Shown here one piece after another: positions 1 through 7,399 of a DNA stretch of 64,000 nucleotides; positions within the stretch are counted from its first letter, which is position 1, and each line of letters begins with the position of its first letter. Under the pieces are notes generated by a model. It was not told the DNA's origin. It was given only the letters and a program-made list of their open reading frames with translations, and ran no database searches. Both the position numbers and the translations under genes were made by a program. The DNA is from Actinomadura chibensis NBRC 106107 (GTDB taxonomy: Bacteria > Actinomycetota > Actinomycetes > Streptosporangiales > Streptosporangiaceae). The stretch covers positions 62,001-126,000 of the forward strand of contig NZ_BCQP01000004.1 of the NCBI RefSeq assembly GCF_001552135.1. Direction: 5' to 3'.

Positions 1-623
1 TCGATGTGGCGGAGGCGGTCGACGTTGACGTCCAGGATGGTGACGTCCGCGCCCATGCCCACGGCGATCTGCGCCGCGTTGAGGCCCGACACCCCGCCGC
101 CGATGACGACGACCTTCGCCGGGGCGACGCCCGGCACGCCGCCCGGCAGCACGCCGCGCCCGCCGTTGGAGGCCATCAGGTTGTACGCGCCGACCTGCGG
201 GGCGAGCCGCCCGGCGACCTCGGACATGGGCGCGAGCAGCGGCAGCGAGCGGTCCGGGAGCTGGACGGTCTCGTACGCGATCGCGGTGACCCCGGCGGCC
301 AGCAGCGCGTCGGTGCACTCGCGGGACGCCGCGAGGTGGAGGTAGGTGAACAGGACCTGGCCGTCGCGCATCCGGTGGTACTCGGACGCGATGGGCTCCT
401 TGACCTTGAGGATGAGGTCGCCCTCGGCCCAGACCTCGTCGGGGCCGTCCAGGATCTTGGCGCCGGCGGCGACGTAGTCGTCGTCCGGGACCGCCGAGCC
501 GAGGCCGGCGCCTCGCTCGACGAAGACCTCGTGGTCGTGGCGGGTCAGCTCATGGACACCGGCCGGGGTGATGGCCACCCGGTACTCATGGTTCTTGACC
601 TCGCGCGGGACGCCGATCTTCAC
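1..623 (-). CDS. ald: Alanine dehydrogenase, N-terminal part (runs off the window)
   Basis: Catalyses NAD-dependent interconversion of L-alanine and pyruvate plus ammonia in the cytoplasm. The visible 207 residues begin [20 protein letters not shown], the family's signature N-terminus, followed by LILKVKEP, the substrate-site stretch [10 protein letters not shown], and a Rossmann start [11 protein letters not shown] near residue 175. The GTG start at 623-621 is set by a GGAGGA ribosome site at 628-633. The family is about 370 residues, so roughly the last 165 lie beyond base 1. The long non-coding stretch upstream ends in a minus-strand hairpin, so its expression may depend on that leader. 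Identity is secure from sequence; regulation is inference. Confidence 0.95.
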   Translation of the reverse strand, partial: MKIGVPREVKNHEYRVAITPAGVHELTRHDHEVFVERGAGLGSAVPDDDYVAAGAKILDGPDEVWAEGDLILKVKEPIASEYHRMRDGQVLFTYLHLAASRECTDALLAAGVTAIAYETVQLPDRSLPLLAPMSEVAGRLAPQVGAYNLMASNGGRGVLPGGVPGVAPAKVVVIGGGVSGLNAAQIAVGMGADVTILDVNVDRLRHI

Positions 624-770
624 GGGATCCTCCGCTGCTGGTGATCGGGATGTACGTCTCCAGCGTGGTGCCCGCCGCGGCGCCGTGCCCATGTGCAGGG
701 TGTAAGGGCATCGCCGGTCCTGATGACACGATGTAAGCCCGGAACGCGGGCCGGGAACGGCGGAAACGAA

Positions 771-802
771 GGAGGCCCCCAGCGCACGGACTGAGGGCCT
801 CC
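771..802 (-). terminator. Hairpin resembling a minus-strand intrinsic terminator
   Basis: Arms GGAGGCCC (771-778) and GGGCCTCC (795-802) are perfect complements around a 16-base loop. Read on the minus strand the stem is followed by TTCGTTT, a weak U-rich tail. It lies about 150 bases before ald, so it could end a small RNA or attenuate ald. Confidence 0.45.
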
Positions 803-804
803 GG

Positions 805-1010
805 AACCGACGACCGGCCTGCTACTTGGGAGTGAGCCCGGGATCGGTGTCGCGCCCGGGACTCACGTCCCGACGAGCCTTCTGTGGCAGACCCCCGGTT
901 CCCCGGGCGTGACGACTTCAAGTTACAAGGGCTAAGTCGGCTTCGCAACTCGGCGGCGGAGGTCGTGGCGGTTTTCTTCGCGGAGCCTGCCCGGCGCTTC
1001 CCGTAATTAG
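805..1010 (-). ncRNA. Putative structured RNA or leader upstream of ald
   Basis: Between an AT-rich possible promoter (minus strand, around 1005-1025) and the hairpin at 771-802 lies dense secondary structure. GTGAG-CCCGGG (832-842) pairs with CCCGGG-A-CTCAC (855-866), an 11-bp stem with one bulge. There is an alternative GGGAC-GTGA-GTCCC type hairpin at 858-872 and a CCCGG/CCGGG stem near 895-907. No reading frame fits. It could be a riboswitch-like leader, an attenuator or an independent sRNA; I cannot name a family. Confidence 0.3.
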
Positions 1011-1286
1011 ACGTAATACCCTGTTTCGGACGTGACGCTCGCGGGTGTAACGGACGGCCGTTCCGGAGGGCGGGGGGACGTCCCCGCCGCCGCGGCCCTT
1101 CCGGTGGTGGCGGCGCTCCGACGACGCGCGGAGCGGCGGCCGGCCGCCCGACTTCCGTGCGGAGTCGGGGTTTCGGGGGTGTCAATCCTGCTTTGTGTGG
1201 TCTGCTCCAAATGGGCTCCGCGGCCGCCCGGCGCTGCCGCGAACGCCTTTTTCGGACGCGGTGGACGCGCCTTTCTCAAGTGGTGT

Positions 1287-1315
1287 TTGCGGGCCACTGT
1301 TACGTGGGCTATAGT
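1287..1315 (+). promoter_or_regulatory. Candidate sigma-70-type promoter
   Basis: TTGCGG at 1287-1292 and TATAGT at 1310-1315 are separated by 17 bases, close to the housekeeping consensus in the -10 half. A transcript would start near 1322 and enter a 13-bp hairpin at 1375-1387/1402-1414 before the small gene at 1633. Confidence 0.4.
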
Positions 1316-1374
1316 CGTTCACGTCCGGACCGGAGACGGCCGGATGTGACTGATGGTCACACCGTGGTGATGGG

Positions 1375-1414
1375 ACCGGCCTGCTCCATTTCGGGGGGAA
1401 CGGGGCAGGCCGGT
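1375..1414 (+). repeat. 13-bp inverted repeat in the leader of the 1633 gene
   Basis: ACCGGCCTGCTCC (1375-1387) pairs along its whole length with GGGGCAGGCCGGT (1402-1414), with one G-U pair in RNA. The loop of 14 bases is G-rich. No U-tract follows, so it looks more like a leader structure than a terminator. Confidence 0.5.
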
Positions 1415-1632
1415 TCGGCCGCGTGCCAGTCGCCATCAACCGGGACGGCTCATGCCCCGTCCCGGAGTCGCCGCGCCGGCGGGGCCGCCGGCGCGACAGC
1501 GGGCCCGCGCCCGCTCCCGGGGGGCTCCGGCGGCTGCTGCCGCGCGCCGGAGGGGAGCGGGCGGCCCGCGGATACGCACCCCCCGGCCAGGCCGGGCCGG
1601 GGGGTGCTCCGCGTTCACGGGGGAGCAGGTCG

Positions 1633-1902
1633 ATGAAGGTCACCGTTCTCGGCGGCTACGGAGCCGCCTTCAGTTCCGCCGGGCTGGCCGCCGTCGTGGC
1701 CGGGGATCTCGTCCGCGAGGGCGCGGCCCCCGGGCCGTGGTGGACGGTCTGGCACGCGCTGGCCGCCTGCGTCGCGGCGGGCGGCGCGGTCGCCGCGCTG
1801 CGGCTGACCGTGTTCTACGTCCGGTGGCACGGGCGCGAGGACCGGGCCGGCCGGGTCGCCGGCCGCTGGCCGGAACGCAATGCCCGGGAAGTGCGCTTCT
1901 AA
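1633..1902 (+). CDS. Small putative membrane protein of unknown function
   Basis: I do not recognise this 89-residue protein. It starts MKVTVLGGYGAAFSSAGLAA and has two hydrophobic stretches, about residues 5-25 and 38-56, separated by a short charged loop. A basic tail follows (VRWHGRED and beyond). The ATG at 1633 was chosen because GGGGGAG lies 6-12 bases upstream. No neighbour suggests a function. It may be a two-helix membrane peptide; whether it is expressed is uncertain. Confidence 0.5.
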   Translation: MKVTVLGGYGAAFSSAGLAAVVAGDLVREGAAPGPWWTVWHALAACVAAGGAVAALRLTVFYVRWHGREDRAGRVAGRWPERNAREVRF

Positions 1903-1965
1903 TCGCCGGGCGGGCGGTCGCCGCGGCCGCTCGAAATCGCCGGACGGCATTAACGGAAAACCCTG

Positions 1966-2036
1966 CGACGTCCCCTGGACGGAACGGCGCCAATGCCTCG
2001 CGCGCATTGGATCGATGCACCGTCCAGGGGACGTCG
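1966..2036. repeat. Nested inverted repeat with 17-bp perfect outer arms
   Basis: CGACGTCCCCTGGACGG (1966-1982) is the exact reverse complement of 2020-2036. Inside it CCAATGC (1990-1996) pairs with GCATTGG (2004-2010), giving a two-tier stem-loop. It sits between small genes and lies 5 bases from a second large inverted repeat at 2042-2109. No T-run follows. Confidence 0.85.
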
Positions 2037-2041
2037 GCGTG

Positions 2042-2109
2042 CCATTGTTTCATGGGCTAAAGTGTGATCCTTCCGTGATGCGAAAGGACTTTAGCCCATG
2101 CAACAATGG
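2042..2109. repeat. Second long inverted repeat, 22-bp arms
   Basis: Bases 2042-2063 are complementary to 2088-2109 with one mismatch (at T2050); the arms share the core CATGGGCTAAAGT/ACTTTAGCCCATG around a 24-base spacer. Its AT content is above the surroundings. Together with 1966-2036 it makes a tandem pair of cruciform-capable palindromes about 60 bases before the next gene. Confidence 0.85.
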
Positions 2110-2169
2110 GGATCTCGCCGTTCCGCGGCGGGGATTCTCGCCGCACGTCCCTATGGCAGGAGAGGAGCC

Positions 2170-2736
2170 ATGGAGGGCAACGCCATCATTTCCGGCTTCG
2201 AGCGGATCCACGGCGGCGCCGATTCGGCGCTTTCGGCACTGCTCGCGGCACTGCTCATCTGCTCCCTCGCGGTCCTGCTGGAGCGCTGGGAGCACGACCG
2301 CCGCCGGTCCTGCGCCTGCGGGTGCGAAAGCCCGCTGCGGCGCTGCGAGACCGCGGTCACCGCGCCCGGCCGAACCGGCCGGGGCGCGCGGTCCCGTCCC
2401 ACCGCGCCCCCGATCCGCCCCGGCCGGCGCGGGCGCGGCCGCCACCGAGGAGGCAGGCATGCACGACCAGGACCGCTGCCAGGGACCCCAGCCGGGGTGC
2501 GCGCAGCTCCCCACGCTGGAGATCACGCTGGGCCGCCTGTCGGACCGGTCCCTGCTGGCTCCGCTGCACGTGTGCTCCCAGTGCGGGGCGTGCCTGCTGA
2601 CGGTGCACGGGGTGTGGCCGGAGGGGGCGCCGAGCCCGTTCCGCGTCGTCCTCATGAGACTGCTCCAGCAGCCGGTGCCGGGACCGCGGCGGGGGCGCTA
2701 CCCCGCGCGCCCGTCCCGTCCGGCGCCCGCGCCTGA
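2170..2736 (+). CDS. Uncertain small protein with one membrane segment
   Basis: An ATG at 2170 follows GGAGAGGAG and opens MEGNAIISGFERIHGGADSA, then a clear hydrophobic helix (about residues 22-40, SALLAALLICSLAVLLERW) and a Cys/Arg-rich stretch CACGCESPLRRC. Beyond about residue 70 the frame becomes Arg/Pro/Gly-rich low-complexity and overlaps the gene at 2459 in another frame. Probably only the first part is genuine, or a frameshift joins it to the downstream frame. Unrecognised family. Confidence 0.35.
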   Translation: MEGNAIISGFERIHGGADSALSALLAALLICSLAVLLERWEHDRRRSCACGCESPLRRCETAVTAPGRTGRGARSRPTAPPIRPGRRGRGRHRGGRHARPGPLPGTPAGVRAAPHAGDHAGPPVGPVPAGSAARVLPVRGVPADGARGVAGGGAEPVPRRPHETAPAAGAGTAAGALPRAPVPSGARA

Positions 2737-2755
2737 GGACGCGGTGAGCGCCTGA
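2459..2755 (+). CDS. Small protein with CxxC zinc-ribbon-like motif
   Basis: This 98-residue protein starts MHDQDRCQGPQPGCAQL behind a GAGGAGG ribosome site (2447-2453). The middle has VCSQCGACLLTVHG, a CxxCxxC cluster that could bind a metal. The C-terminus is Arg/Pro-rich and probably disordered. It overlaps the tail of the frame opened at 2170; if both are real they are coupled, otherwise this frame has the better start signal and more balanced composition. Family not recognised. Confidence 0.45.
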   Translation: MHDQDRCQGPQPGCAQLPTLEITLGRLSDRSLLAPLHVCSQCGACLLTVHGVWPEGAPSPFRVVLMRLLQQPVPGPRRGRYPARPSRPAPAPEDAVSA

Positions 2756-3095
2756 GCGCGCGCGCCCGAGGGCCCGGACACGGGCCGGAGGGGGAGCGGG
2801 CCCGAGAGGGCCGATGACGAGGGCCGGGGTGAGCGGGGGCCGCCCCGGCCCTACCCATGCCCACTCGCGCTCGCGCCCTCGGCCCGCGGCCCCCACTCGT
2901 CGGCTCGCCGCCGACGGAGGAGCGCTCCGTTTAGTGGAGCGTTCCTAAGGCCGTGTCACATTTCGGCCATTCCGGAGACGTCCGCCGGAGTGGCTTTTAC
3001 GTTTCCTTTGGCGGAGAAGGTGCGCGGTCACGACCGGACACGGGGTCCGGCGTGAACCGGCGCTTCGTTCGGGACGGCCCGGCGCGCGGCGCGCT
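2756..3095. other. 340-base gap between convergent small genes
   Basis: No gene is seen. It holds a perfect 10-base palindrome GGAGCGCTCC (2919-2928), whose half CGCTCC recurs inverted as GGAGCG (2936-2941). The spacing and sequence resemble TetR-family operators, but no TetR gene is nearby. Confidence 0.5.
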
Positions 3096-3359
3096 TCAGC
3101 CGTCGTTCTCCAGCTCCAGGCTCCAGTAACGCCAGCCCGCGAGCTCGCCTTCGGCGATATAGCAGGGCGGGGGCAGTTCGGTGACGCCGAAGCGCTCGAA
3201 GACCTCGTCCAACCAGGCGTTATCGAGTTCGGACATGTCATCAGGCCGATCGCAGGCGATGAGCGTTCCGTGTTCCACGACGACGATCGCGCCGCCTTCG
3301 GGTGACATCAGATTCGCGTCGATCTCACCGGCGAGGGCCAATGACCGGATATCGCGCAC
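3096..3359 (-). CDS. Hypothetical protein, 87 residues
   Basis: An acidic soluble protein reading VRDIRSLALAGEIDANLM, then a beta-rich stretch GGAIVVVEHGTLIACDRPDDM and ending GWRYWSLELENDG. The GTG start at 3359 is preceded by GGAGAGGAAG; a longer frame to 3419 has no ribosome site. It is less GC-extreme than its neighbours and lies tail-to-head before the 3509 gene on the same strand. I do not recognise the family. Its small, acidic, orphan character would suit an immunity or antitoxin-like protein, but nothing shows that directly. Confidence 0.6.
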   Translation of the reverse strand: MRDIRSLALAGEIDANLMSPEGGAIVVVEHGTLIACDRPDDMSELDNAWLDEVFERFGVTELPPPCYIAEGELAGWRYWSLELENDG

Positions 3360-3481
3360 CCTTCCTCTCCCAACCCCGCGGCGGCAGGGCCTTGTGTCAA
3401 GAACGGCCCTCGAACACAAAGGTACAAGAGTGCTGACAGTTATGACAGGGCGACATGGGATCCGGCGCGCGTTTCGGGGCG

Positions 3482-3511
3482 GTTGTGCCGCGACTAGTTG
3501 TGCCCCGACTA
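3482..3511. repeat. 15-bp tandem repeat at the 3' end of the 3509 gene
   Basis: GTTGTGCCGCGACTA (3482-3496) is followed by GTTGTGCCCCGACTA (3497-3511) and a partial third copy from 3512. Each unit carries CTA, a TAG stop on the minus strand, so the repeats stack stop codons in the same frame. Confidence 0.8.
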
Positions 3512-4009
3512 GTTGTGCCGGGCGGCGTAGGATTCTTTCGGCTCGGAGATGCGTTCATACATCGGGTCGGCGAGCGCCTCTTCCGGAGTGCGGCTCGACC
3601 GGTAGAGCCCGCGGTCCGGGTCGTATCGGATGATTTGATTACCCGCCCGCATGTTCCGGACGGCGGTCACGTACATATCGCGGACCGACACGGCCAGATT
3701 CTCCACGCCGAGCTGCCGGGCGCGGGCGTGGTATTCCAGGAGCCGGTACAGGCTCTGGTTCCGCTCCTGCCGGGGCAGGTTCGGCCAGGCCTCGAACTCG
3801 CGGTCGGCGCGCACGTGCCGGGCCCCGACGGTGATTCCGTACTCGTTCCGGAGGCGTTCGCGGTTTCGCTGCACCCAGACCCGGACGTAGCTTTCCGTCA
3901 CCTCATTGTCGACGAGGACGCTCAGCCGCTGGGCATACCCCCGCCAGGGCAGTTCCTTCCCATGCTCGCGCCACAGGAGCAGGAAGTCCTCATCGCGAAT
4001 CAGGCCCAT
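3509..4009 (-). CDS. Hypothetical protein, 166 residues
   Basis: Starts MGLIRDEDFLLLWREHGKELPWRGYAQRLSVLVDNEVTESYV and is rich in Arg and Glu, with predicted helices and no membrane segment or signal. The motif MYVTAVRNMRAGNQIIRYDPDRGLYR follows in the C-terminal third. The codon third positions are noticeably less GC-biased than in nearby housekeeping genes, hinting at more recent acquisition. The stop lies inside a 15-bp tandem repeat. The family is not recognised and neighbours give no functional clue. Confidence 0.65.
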   Translation of the reverse strand: MGLIRDEDFLLLWREHGKELPWRGYAQRLSVLVDNEVTESYVRVWVQRNRERLRNEYGITVGARHVRADREFEAWPNLPRQERNQSLYRLLEYHARARQLGVENLAVSVRDMYVTAVRNMRAGNQIIRYDPDRGLYRSSRTPEEALADPMYERISEPKESYAARHN

Positions 4010-4288
4010 GCCGCTTCTCTCCAGTGCTCACTCCCGGTCTCCAAGTGTAGGGGGCCCGACCAGCCGATACCACCGGGATCGGACACGCCCGATCACGGAC
4101 GGTGGCCACCCTCGGCCGGGGCGAAAACCCGCCCGCCGAATCGCTGACGCCCCGCTATTGCCGGTCAAACCCCGTGAATCGGTCATAATAGTGAACGGCC
4201 GTCCGGATGAATTCAACGTTGATCATGCGCGCCCGGAAGGCGCGCCTACCGCGAGGCGCGGCCCGGTGCAGCGGGTCAGGCGCGGGGG

Positions 4289-5470
4289 TCAGGCGCGCGG
4301 CAGCGGGAGCCACTCGTCGGCGATCGCGACCGTGAGCTGCTCCAGCAGCGGCCCCGCCAGCCGGACGCGCCGCTCGGCGTCGGGCTCGATGTCGGCGAGC
4401 GCGTAGGCCGCCTGGATCCGCGCCTTGCGGAGCTGCTCACCGGTCAGGCCGCGGCGGCCGGCCACCGCGACGACGGGCGCGCCCGCGCGGGCGGCGGCGC
4501 GCGCCACCCCGATCGGCGCGGTGCCGCGCAGCGAGCGCGTGTCGAGCGAGCCCTCGCCGGTGACGACGAGGTGCGCGCCGCGCGCCTTCTCGGCGAAGCC
4601 GAGCAGGTCGAGCATCAGCGACGCGCCCGGCTCGATCGTCGCGCCGAGGAAGGTGAGCGCGGCGAACGCGACGCCGCCCGCCGTGCCGGCGCCGGGGACG
4701 TCCCGGGCCGCCCGGCGCGACGCCGCCTCGGCGAGGTCGGCCCAGCGGCGCAGCCCCGCGTCCAGCAGCCGGACCTCGTCGCGGGTGGCGCCGCGGCGCG
4801 GGCCGTCCACGGCGGCGGCGCCGCCGCGGCCGAGCAGCGGGCCCGCGGCGTCGCCCGCCACCACCACCTCGATGCCCGACATGTCGGGCAGGCCGCGGAG
4901 GTCGAGGGCGTGCAGCGAGCGCAGCGCCGCGCCGCCGGGCGGGAGGTCCTTGCCGAGCGCGTCCAGCAGCCGGCCGCCGAGCCCCTGGACGAGGCCCGCG
5001 CCGCCGTCGGTGCAGGCGCCGCCGCCGAGGCCGAGGACGATCCGCCGCGCCCCGAGCCGCACCGCCTGCGCGATCATCTGCCCGGTGCCGAGGCTGGAGG
5101 CGACGAGCGGGCGCGGCCGTCCGTCCGGCAGCCGCCGCAGCCCGGACGCCTCGGCCAGCTCGACCACCGCGCTGCGCCCGTTGACCGCCAGGCGCGCGTT
5201 CACCGGCTGCCCGGTCGGCCCGCACACCTCCATCTCGACCCGCCGCCACCCGGCGGCGACGGCGGCCTCGACGGTGCCCTCGCCGCCGTCCGCGACGGGC
5301 AGCTCCACGATCGGGACGCCCGGCCGGGCGCGGCGCAGCCCGGTCGCGAGATGGCGGGCCGCCTGCGCCGCGGTCAGCGCCCCGGGGAACCTCCCGGGTG
5401 CCAGCAGGACGTGACCCGGCGGGGACGGGTGAGGGGGAGAGTCCGCGGACACCACAGCCACGCCTTTCAC
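4289..5470 (-). CDS. glxK: Glycerate kinase (GlxK family)
   Basis: Phosphorylates D-glycerate with ATP, feeding glyoxylate/glycerate carbon into glycolysis. Diagnostic stretches are the N-terminal LTAAQAARHLATGLRR with ELPVADGGEGTVEA (about residues 35-70) and VLGLGGGACTDGGAGLVQGLG (about 145-165), plus HLVVTGEGSLDTRSL near 305. Length, 393 residues, is normal for the family. The GTG start at 5470 lacks a good ribosome site; start codons a few residues in are equally possible, and the Pro/His-rich first 20 residues are not conserved. It stands alone, with the purine permease downstream on the same strand after a 151-base gap. Confidence 0.92.
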   Translation of the reverse strand: MKGVAVVSADSPPHPSPPGHVLLAPGRFPGALTAAQAARHLATGLRRARPGVPIVELPVADGGEGTVEAAVAAGWRRVEMEVCGPTGQPVNARLAVNGRSAVVELAEASGLRRLPDGRPRPLVASSLGTGQMIAQAVRLGARRIVLGLGGGACTDGGAGLVQGLGGRLLDALGKDLPPGGAALRSLHALDLRGLPDMSGIEVVVAGDAAGPLLGRGGAAAVDGPRRGATRDEVRLLDAGLRRWADLAEAASRRAARDVPGAGTAGGVAFAALTFLGATIEPGASLMLDLLGFAEKARGAHLVVTGEGSLDTRSLRGTAPIGVARAAARAGAPVVAVAGRRGLTGEQLRKARIQAAYALADIEPDAERRVRLAGPLLEQLTVAIADEWLPLPRA

Positions 5471-5620
5471 GCCGGGGGGTAAGGCCCTACCTTCTGCTTA
5501 CGCCATGACGGCACTATTTGACACCCGCGAGCGCGTCCGACGCGCTGGAATGGACAGACAGACGGGCGCGGAGTCACGGCGGCGGGCCGGAAACCGGCGG
5601 AGAAACGGGGCGCCGGGCGG

Positions 5621-7066
5621 CTACCGCACGTCCAGCCACTGCTCGATCGGCTCGATCGCGAAGAAGACCAGGAACAGCAGCACCACGGGCCACAGCCACA
5701 CCGACACCTCGCGCCACCGGCCCTTGGCCGCCTTGATCAGCGCATAGCTGACCATCCCGCCGCCGATCCCGATCGTGATCGAGTAGGCGAACGGCATCAG
5801 CACGATGGTGAGGAACGCGGGGATCGCGATGTCGAGGTCGTCCCAGGTCACCTTGGCGACCTGGGTCATCATCAGCGCGCCGACGACGACCAGCGCGGGC
5901 GCCGCCGCCTGCGCCGGGACGGTCGCGGCGAGCGGGGTGAGGAAGAGCGTCACCGTGAACAGCGCGCCGGTGGCGATGTTGGCGAGGCCCGTCCGGGCGC
6001 CCTCCCCGACGCCCGCCGCCGACTCGACGAACACCGTGTTGGCGGACGAGCTCGTGATCCCGCCGAAGGCGGCGGACAGGCCGTCCACGGACAGGATCCG
6101 GCCGAGCCGCGGCACCTCGCCCTTCGGGCCGACGAGCCCGGCCTCGTCGCTGATCCCGAGGATCGTTCCCATCGCGTCGAAGAACCCGGACAGCACCAGC
6201 GTGAACAGCACGACCAGCGCGGTGATGACCCCAGCCCTGCCGAACCCGCCGAACAGGTCGATCTCGCCGAACAGCCCGAAGTCGGGGCGGGCGAACAGCT
6301 TCTCCGGCATGTTCGGGGTGACGACGCCCCAGCCGCCCTGCTTGATCGACGTGTTCTCCTGGATGGCGACGGCGGCGACCGTCCCGGCGATGATGCTGAT
6401 CAGGATCGCGCCCGGGATCCGCCGCACGTACAGGACGATCATCAGCAGCAGCGTCAGCGCGAACACCAGCGCGGGCCAGGTCGCGAGGTGGCCGCCGGTG
6501 CCGAGCGTCAGCGGCGGGCTCGTCGCGCTGGACGTGACGAACCCGGAGTCGATGAAGCCGACGAGCGCGATGAACGCGCCGATGCCGACCGCGATCGCGT
6601 GCTTGAGCGCCAGCGGGATCGAGTTCATGATCCGCTCGCGGATGCCGGTGAGCGCCAGCACGACGATCACCGCGCCCTCGATCACGACGAGGCCCATCGC
6701 CTGCGGCCAGGTCATCACCGGCGCCGCCTGGAACGCCACGACCGCGTTGATGCCGAGGCCCGCGGCGAGCGCCAGCGGCGCGTTCCCGACCAGTCCCATG
6801 ATCACCGTGGCGACCGCGGCGGACAGCGCCGTCATCGTGGTGAGCTGCGGGATCGACAGCGTCGCGCCGGTGACGTCCTTCGCCCCGCCGAGGATGATCG
6901 GGTTCAGCAGGATGATGTAGGCCATCGCGAAGAACGTGGTGACGCCGCCGCGCAGCTCGCGCGCGACCGTCGTCCGCCGGCCGGTGAGGTCGAACAGCCG
7001 GTCCAGCGGCCCGCCGCCGCCCGCGGGCGGTGAATCGTCGGTCGCCGCGGCCTTGATCGTTGGCAT
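5621..7066 (-). CDS. NCS2-family purine (guanine/hypoxanthine or adenine) permease, AzgA-like
   Basis: A polytopic inner-membrane proton symporter for purine bases. The N-terminus has the AzgA-type signature RELRGGVTTFFAMAYIILLNP, then NAPLALAAGLGINAVVAF and SIPLALKHAIAVGIGAFIALVGF, and SSSANTVFVESAAGVGEGARTG in the substrate-site region. About 12-14 transmembrane helices fill 481 residues, the usual size. The ATG at 7066 follows GGAGA by 7 bases and gives the hydrophilic start MPTIKAAATDD; upstream extensions are Arg-rich and unsupported. It is divergent from the XRE/TPR regulator at 7400, which might control it. Exact purine specificity cannot be read from sequence. Confidence 0.92.
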   Translation of the reverse strand: MPTIKAAATDDSPPAGGGGPLDRLFDLTGRRTTVARELRGGVTTFFAMAYIILLNPIILGGAKDVTGATLSIPQLTTMTALSAAVATVIMGLVGNAPLALAAGLGINAVVAFQAAPVMTWPQAMGLVVIEGAVIVVLALTGIRERIMNSIPLALKHAIAVGIGAFIALVGFIDSGFVTSSATSPPLTLGTGGHLATWPALVFALTLLLMIVLYVRRIPGAILISIIAGTVAAVAIQENTSIKQGGWGVVTPNMPEKLFARPDFGLFGEIDLFGGFGRAGVITALVVLFTLVLSGFFDAMGTILGISDEAGLVGPKGEVPRLGRILSVDGLSAAFGGITSSSANTVFVESAAGVGEGARTGLANIATGALFTVTLFLTPLAATVPAQAAAPALVVVGALMMTQVAKVTWDDLDIAIPAFLTIVLMPFAYSITIGIGGGMVSYALIKAAKGRWREVSVWLWPVVLLFLVFFAIEPIEQWLDVR

Positions 7067-7399
7067 GACGGGGTCTCCGCTCTCGGCAGCACGGTCTCGG
7101 AAATGGCGGTGCACAGGGTAGTCGCCGCGGCGGCGGGCGTCCCGCACCGGTCCCGCGCCGGTCCGGCCCGGCCGCCCGTCCGGCGCTCCGCGGCCGCGGC
7201 ACTCGCGTGACGGGGGCGGTCCGTCCGCTATAGCCTGCCCGGATGCAGAACACGCTTCGGTACCGATTCCGCCGGATGGCGGCCGTGACCGGGCGCTATG
7301 TCGGCACTATGGGCAGCGGACCGGCTTCTGCTCACTCGCCCCGCGGCACGCGGCCGGCGAGCACCCCGAGCTGAGAACTCTGTAGGCGGTGGACACACG
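7067..7399. other. Divergent intergenic region of 333 bases
   Basis: Lies between the permease (minus) and the XRE regulator (plus). A plus-strand promoter candidate is GTGACG (7207-7212), a 16-base spacer and TATAGC (7229-7234), which would give a leader of about 160 bases before 7400. No further gene is supported; a 43-codon frame from 7243 has no ribosome site. Confidence 0.45.

Larger units (their letters stand above)
634..1632. other. 1 kb non-coding stretch with structured elements
   Basis: No convincing protein gene is seen on either strand; the open frames here are Arg/Pro-rich shadow frames with no ribosome site. It holds strong inverted repeats at 771-802, 832-866 and 1375-1414, an AT-richer patch at 1005-1025 and a promoter-like TTGCGG-17-TATAGT at 1287-1315. 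Confidence 0.6.

Noticed and set aside
805-1010. A firm riboswitch call (c-di-AMP or cobalamin class)
   Set aside because: Fragments look suggestive, but the conserved core positions of neither class can be matched by eye, and the usual downstream genes are absent.
7243-7374. A 43-codon upstream peptide in the leader of the XRE/TPR regulator
   Set aside because: It has no ribosome site and its composition is not distinguishable from chance in this GC range.
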